DNA of 64,000 nt from Cladocopium goreaui (taxonomy: Eukaryota; Sar; Dinophyceae; Suessiales; Symbiodiniaceae): positions 1,055,063 through 1,119,062 of the forward strand of contig CAMXCT020004001.1 of NCBI GenBank assembly GCA_947184155.2, given 5' to 3'. This document shows positions 61,841 to 64,000 of this stretch, piece after piece (position 1 is the first letter of the stretch; the number at the start of each line of letters is the position of its first letter). The notes beneath the pieces were generated by a model. It made no database searches, was not told the DNA's origin, and was given only the letters and a program-made list of their open reading frames with translations. The position numbers were made by a program, and so were the translations under genes.

Positions 61841-62495
61841 TGGTGCTTGTCTCCCTTCTTCTCTCTTCTTTGGTTCCGGTGCTTGTCTCCCTTCTTCTCT
61901 CTCCTTTCTTTCCTCAGGAAAGGGTATCTGTTCCATCATGATTTGCTGGTTCGTCTTTGTTCCGGCTGGGGTTCCGGTGCTTGTCTCCCTTCTTCTCTCT
62001 TCTTTCTTTTCTCAGGAAAAGGTGTTTTGTTTCATCATGGATTTTCTGGTTCCTCTTGGTTCCGGCTGGGGTTCCGGTGCTTGTCTCCCTTCTTCTCTCT
62101 CCTTTCTTTCCTCAGGAAAGGGTATCTGTTCCATCATGATTTGCTGGTTCGTCTTTGTTCCGGCTGGGGTTCCGGTGCTTGTCTCCCTTCTTCTCTCTTC
62201 TTTCTTTTCTCAGGAAAAGGTGTTTTGTTTCATCATGGATTTTCTGGTTCCTCTTGGTTCCGGCTGGGGTTCCGGTGCTTGTCTCCCTTCTTCTCTCTCC
62301 TTTCTTTCCTCAGGAAAGGGTTCTGTTCCATCATGATTTGCTGGTTCGTCTTGGTTCCGGCTGGGTTCCGGTGCTTGTCTCCCTTCTTCTCTCTTCTTTC
62401 TTTCCTCAGGAAAGGGGTTCTGTTCCATCATGGATTTCCTGGTTCCTCCTGCTTCGGGCTGGGGTTCCGGTGCTTGTCTCCCTTCTTCTCCCTTT
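61841..62495. repeat. ~98-bp minisatellite with splice-acceptor-like units
   Basis: Seven units containing GGTTCCGGTGCTTGTCTCCC, a pyrimidine tract (CTTCTCTCTTCTTTC), TCAGGAAA and TTCATCATG. Both strands are open for long stretches because the units are near-identical; the 227-codon plus frame and the minus Glu/Arg frame are repeat artefacts unless expressed. Confidence 0.85.
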
Positions 62496-62730
62496 TTTGT
62501 TCTTTTATTGCCTCGTATTTGTACGGTTGAAGTAATGAAGGAGTAAAACAGAAGACAGGAGTGTGCCGGACAGTTCCATGAATTTTGAATTGCACATGAT
62601 CTTGGTGGAACACCGGGGTCCACGGGGCTTGGCCCCTCCCAGAAATTTGCCAGAAATCAACAGTTGGGCATGGGCCAAGCCACTGGGTACCCTTCGATTC
62701 AAAGAACTTGCATGGTCAATACCAAGATGG

Positions 62731-62814
62731 ATGTGGGTCAAAACCCTGTACCCCCAGTGAACCTCAAGGTTGATGGTCATCCCTTATACCACATGATTAG
62801 TAGGTTTTGACCCA
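62731..62814. mobile_element. TGGGTCAAAACC inverted-repeat element
   Basis: Ends TGGGTCAAAACCCTG and GTAGGTTTTGACCCA. Fragments with TCAAAACCTTGTACCC recur near 16170, 42780 and 43095. Confidence 0.65.
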
Positions 62815-62980
62815 TACCAAGATGGTACTGTACTCTATGGAGGTCAAAGCAAACATGAGGAAAACAAGGATTTTCGCTGGCCTTGACTAGTGACGATCCA
62901 TTTAGGGTACCCCAGCTGGCGAACATCATCTGACCCGCAGCTGTGATCCCCAAATGGTAGCCCTTGGCAGCCTGGCATCA

Positions 62981-63170
62981 TACCCTCTGGTTATTTGTTT
63001 GCAATGGAAAATGGGTATGGCCCATGTTCATTAGTTAATCATCATAAATCATCTATAATTAGGCTATGTATTTGAATGGCCTTTTTATAGATGAATTGTT
63101 ATTAGATTTACCTATTAAACATTGTGATTTTCTATGATTTTCTATAGCTACGTTACATAACCAGAGGGTA
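62981..63170. mobile_element. TACCCTCTGG-family element, long form
   Basis: Ends TACCCTCTGGTTATTTG and ATAACCAGAGGGTA with an enlarged, diverged interior. Confidence 0.75.
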
Positions 63171-63199
63171 ATCCCCCATCATAATCCCATTTTTCGAGG

Positions 63200-63253
63200 C
63201 CCCGGAACACTCTTCTCCAGCACAATCTGCAAGGGCTTTCCGGAAGCTTCGGC
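63200..63253 (-). CDS. Candidate exon
   Basis: Acceptor CTCAG|GCC followed by AEASGKPLQIVLEKS and probably VPG. In phase with 63965-63915, giving EDGVLQ then AEASGKPLQ. Two in-phase donors are possible. The gene is not recognised. Confidence 0.5.
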
Positions 63254-63289
63254 CTGAGCTAAGCTGGGTAACCCATGCTGGGGTAGAAC

Positions 63290-63404
63290 TATATGGAGGT
63301 TTCCTAAAATCGGTGTTTTCCCCCAAAATGGACGGTTAATGATGGAAAATCCTATTAGAATGGATGATTTAGGGGTGCCCATTTTAGGAAACCTCCATAT
63401 GGCT
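63290..63404. mobile_element. ATATGGAGGTTTCCTAAAAT inverted-repeat element
   Basis: Arms ATATGGAGGTTTCCTAAAAT and ATTTTAGGAAACCTCCATAT. A related element is at about 48270-48390. Confidence 0.7.
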
Positions 63405-63718
63405 GTGTCTGAAAATCCAAATGCCTATTTAATGGGGTTTTCATAGGATGTCTTGATGGGGATTCACCAACAACAAATAGGAAAATGATGGGAACACAAA
63501 CATTTGGGTGTCTGAAAGTTTACAATGGGTGAAGTGATGATGAACGGTTGGAAATTTGTGGTATCCAAATTTCAACCAAACCACAACAAACCCATATGTC
63601 ATCTGAAGTACCGCCCCTTTATAGTATTTGAATACCACACCCCAAAAAGATACGTATCAAAATTATCAAAACGTATACGTAGTCTATCATAGTTTATCAC
63701 TAATTCTCCAATATTTAA

Positions 63719-63828
63719 CTGGTTGGTGGTTTTAACCATCTTGAAAAGTATTAGTCAATGGGAAGGATGACATCCCATATATTATGGAAAAATATGGAAA
63801 ATAAAAAATGTGTGAAACCACCAACCAG
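63719..63828. mobile_element. CTGGTTGGTGG-family element
   Basis: Ends CTGGTTGGTGG and CCACCAACCAG; flanking TAA on both sides. Confidence 0.85.
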
Positions 63829-63914
63829 TAATGTTTACTTTTCTATCTTTATGGAGGGCCAATCTCCAACATCACCGGTTTCTTCGAACGCGACGGTCGT
63901 GACGACTCGGGCGC

Positions 63915-63965
63915 CTGCAGGACCCCGTCTTCTCTTGCGCCTTCCTTCAGCTCGGGTGAGAGGTC
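63915..63965 (-). CDS. Candidate exon
   Basis: Acceptor CCAG|GAC and GC donor (CTGCAG|GCG) bound 17 codons, DLSPELKEGAREDGVLQ. The next exon at 63253 also begins GC and is in phase. The frame stays open to a TAA at 63849 if the donor is not used. Confidence 0.5.
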
Positions 63966-64000
63966 CTGGCTCCATCAATAGGGGATACCATCTAAAAATG

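Noticed and set aside
61847..62530. 227-codon plus-strand open frame, the longest in the window
   Set aside because: It is produced by the ~98-bp tandem array; the other frames are also open across the same units, and composition is repeat-driven.
1..64000. tRNA, rRNA, bacterial promoters and terminators
   Set aside because: I looked for cloverleaf, rRNA and sigma-factor-like signals and saw none that could be defended; the inverted repeats are mobile elements rather than terminators.

Overview
The window looks like nuclear DNA of a dinoflagellate (a Symbiodiniaceae-type alga is the best guess). There are no bacterial operons, ribosome binding sites, tRNAs or rRNAs that I can see. GC-rich exon islands of about 17-180 nt sit in AT-rich introns and spacers packed with short inverted-repeat elements. 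Exons are bounded by AG|G acceptors and mostly by non-GT donors (GC or GA). One gene is a three-helix chlorophyll-binding antenna protein of the algal LHC type. Every exon I can place with confidence is on the minus strand, as expected for the long one-direction gene arrays of dinoflagellates. Exon joins given here are my own reconstructions: I accepted a junction only if the donor was GT/GC/GA, the acceptor was AG and the phases matched. None has transcript support.

Layout, in transcription order from right to left. (1) 64.0-49 kb: scattered candidate exons, large tandem arrays (52.5-54.9, 58.7, 60.5, 61.8-62.5 kb), and an apparently intronless gene for a small secreted cysteine-rich protein (61.4-61.7 kb). 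(2) 49.2-34.1 kb: a coiled-coil gene assembled from about 19 very small exons (17-114 nt) that stay in phase. (3) 33.1-28.7 kb: a light-harvesting chlorophyll protein in seven exons, including a probable transit-peptide region. (4) 26.65-21.68 kb: a multipass membrane protein in ten exons, from a credible ATG to a stop. One of its introns is exactly an inverted-repeat element plus its 4-bp target duplication. (5) 20.4-17.6 kb: a coiled-coil first exon and an ankyrin-like terminal exon. (6) 15.87-8.13 kb: a condensation/CAT-like acyltransferase in twelve exons carrying an H-x-x-x-D-G active-site motif. (7) 7.5-6.8 kb: a frameshifted, intron-free ankyrin-repeat relic. (8) 6.2-0.56 kb: another coiled-coil, low-complexity gene in small exons.

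The most notable signal is intron creation by small inverted-repeat elements. Two elements coincide with introns inside otherwise continuous reading frames (22347-22455 and 47903-48020). At least 18 further copies of the TACCCTCTGGTAA family and eight of the CTGGTTGGTGG family are spread through introns and spacers. The genes do not form a pathway; they share only strand, splice-site style and repeat environment.
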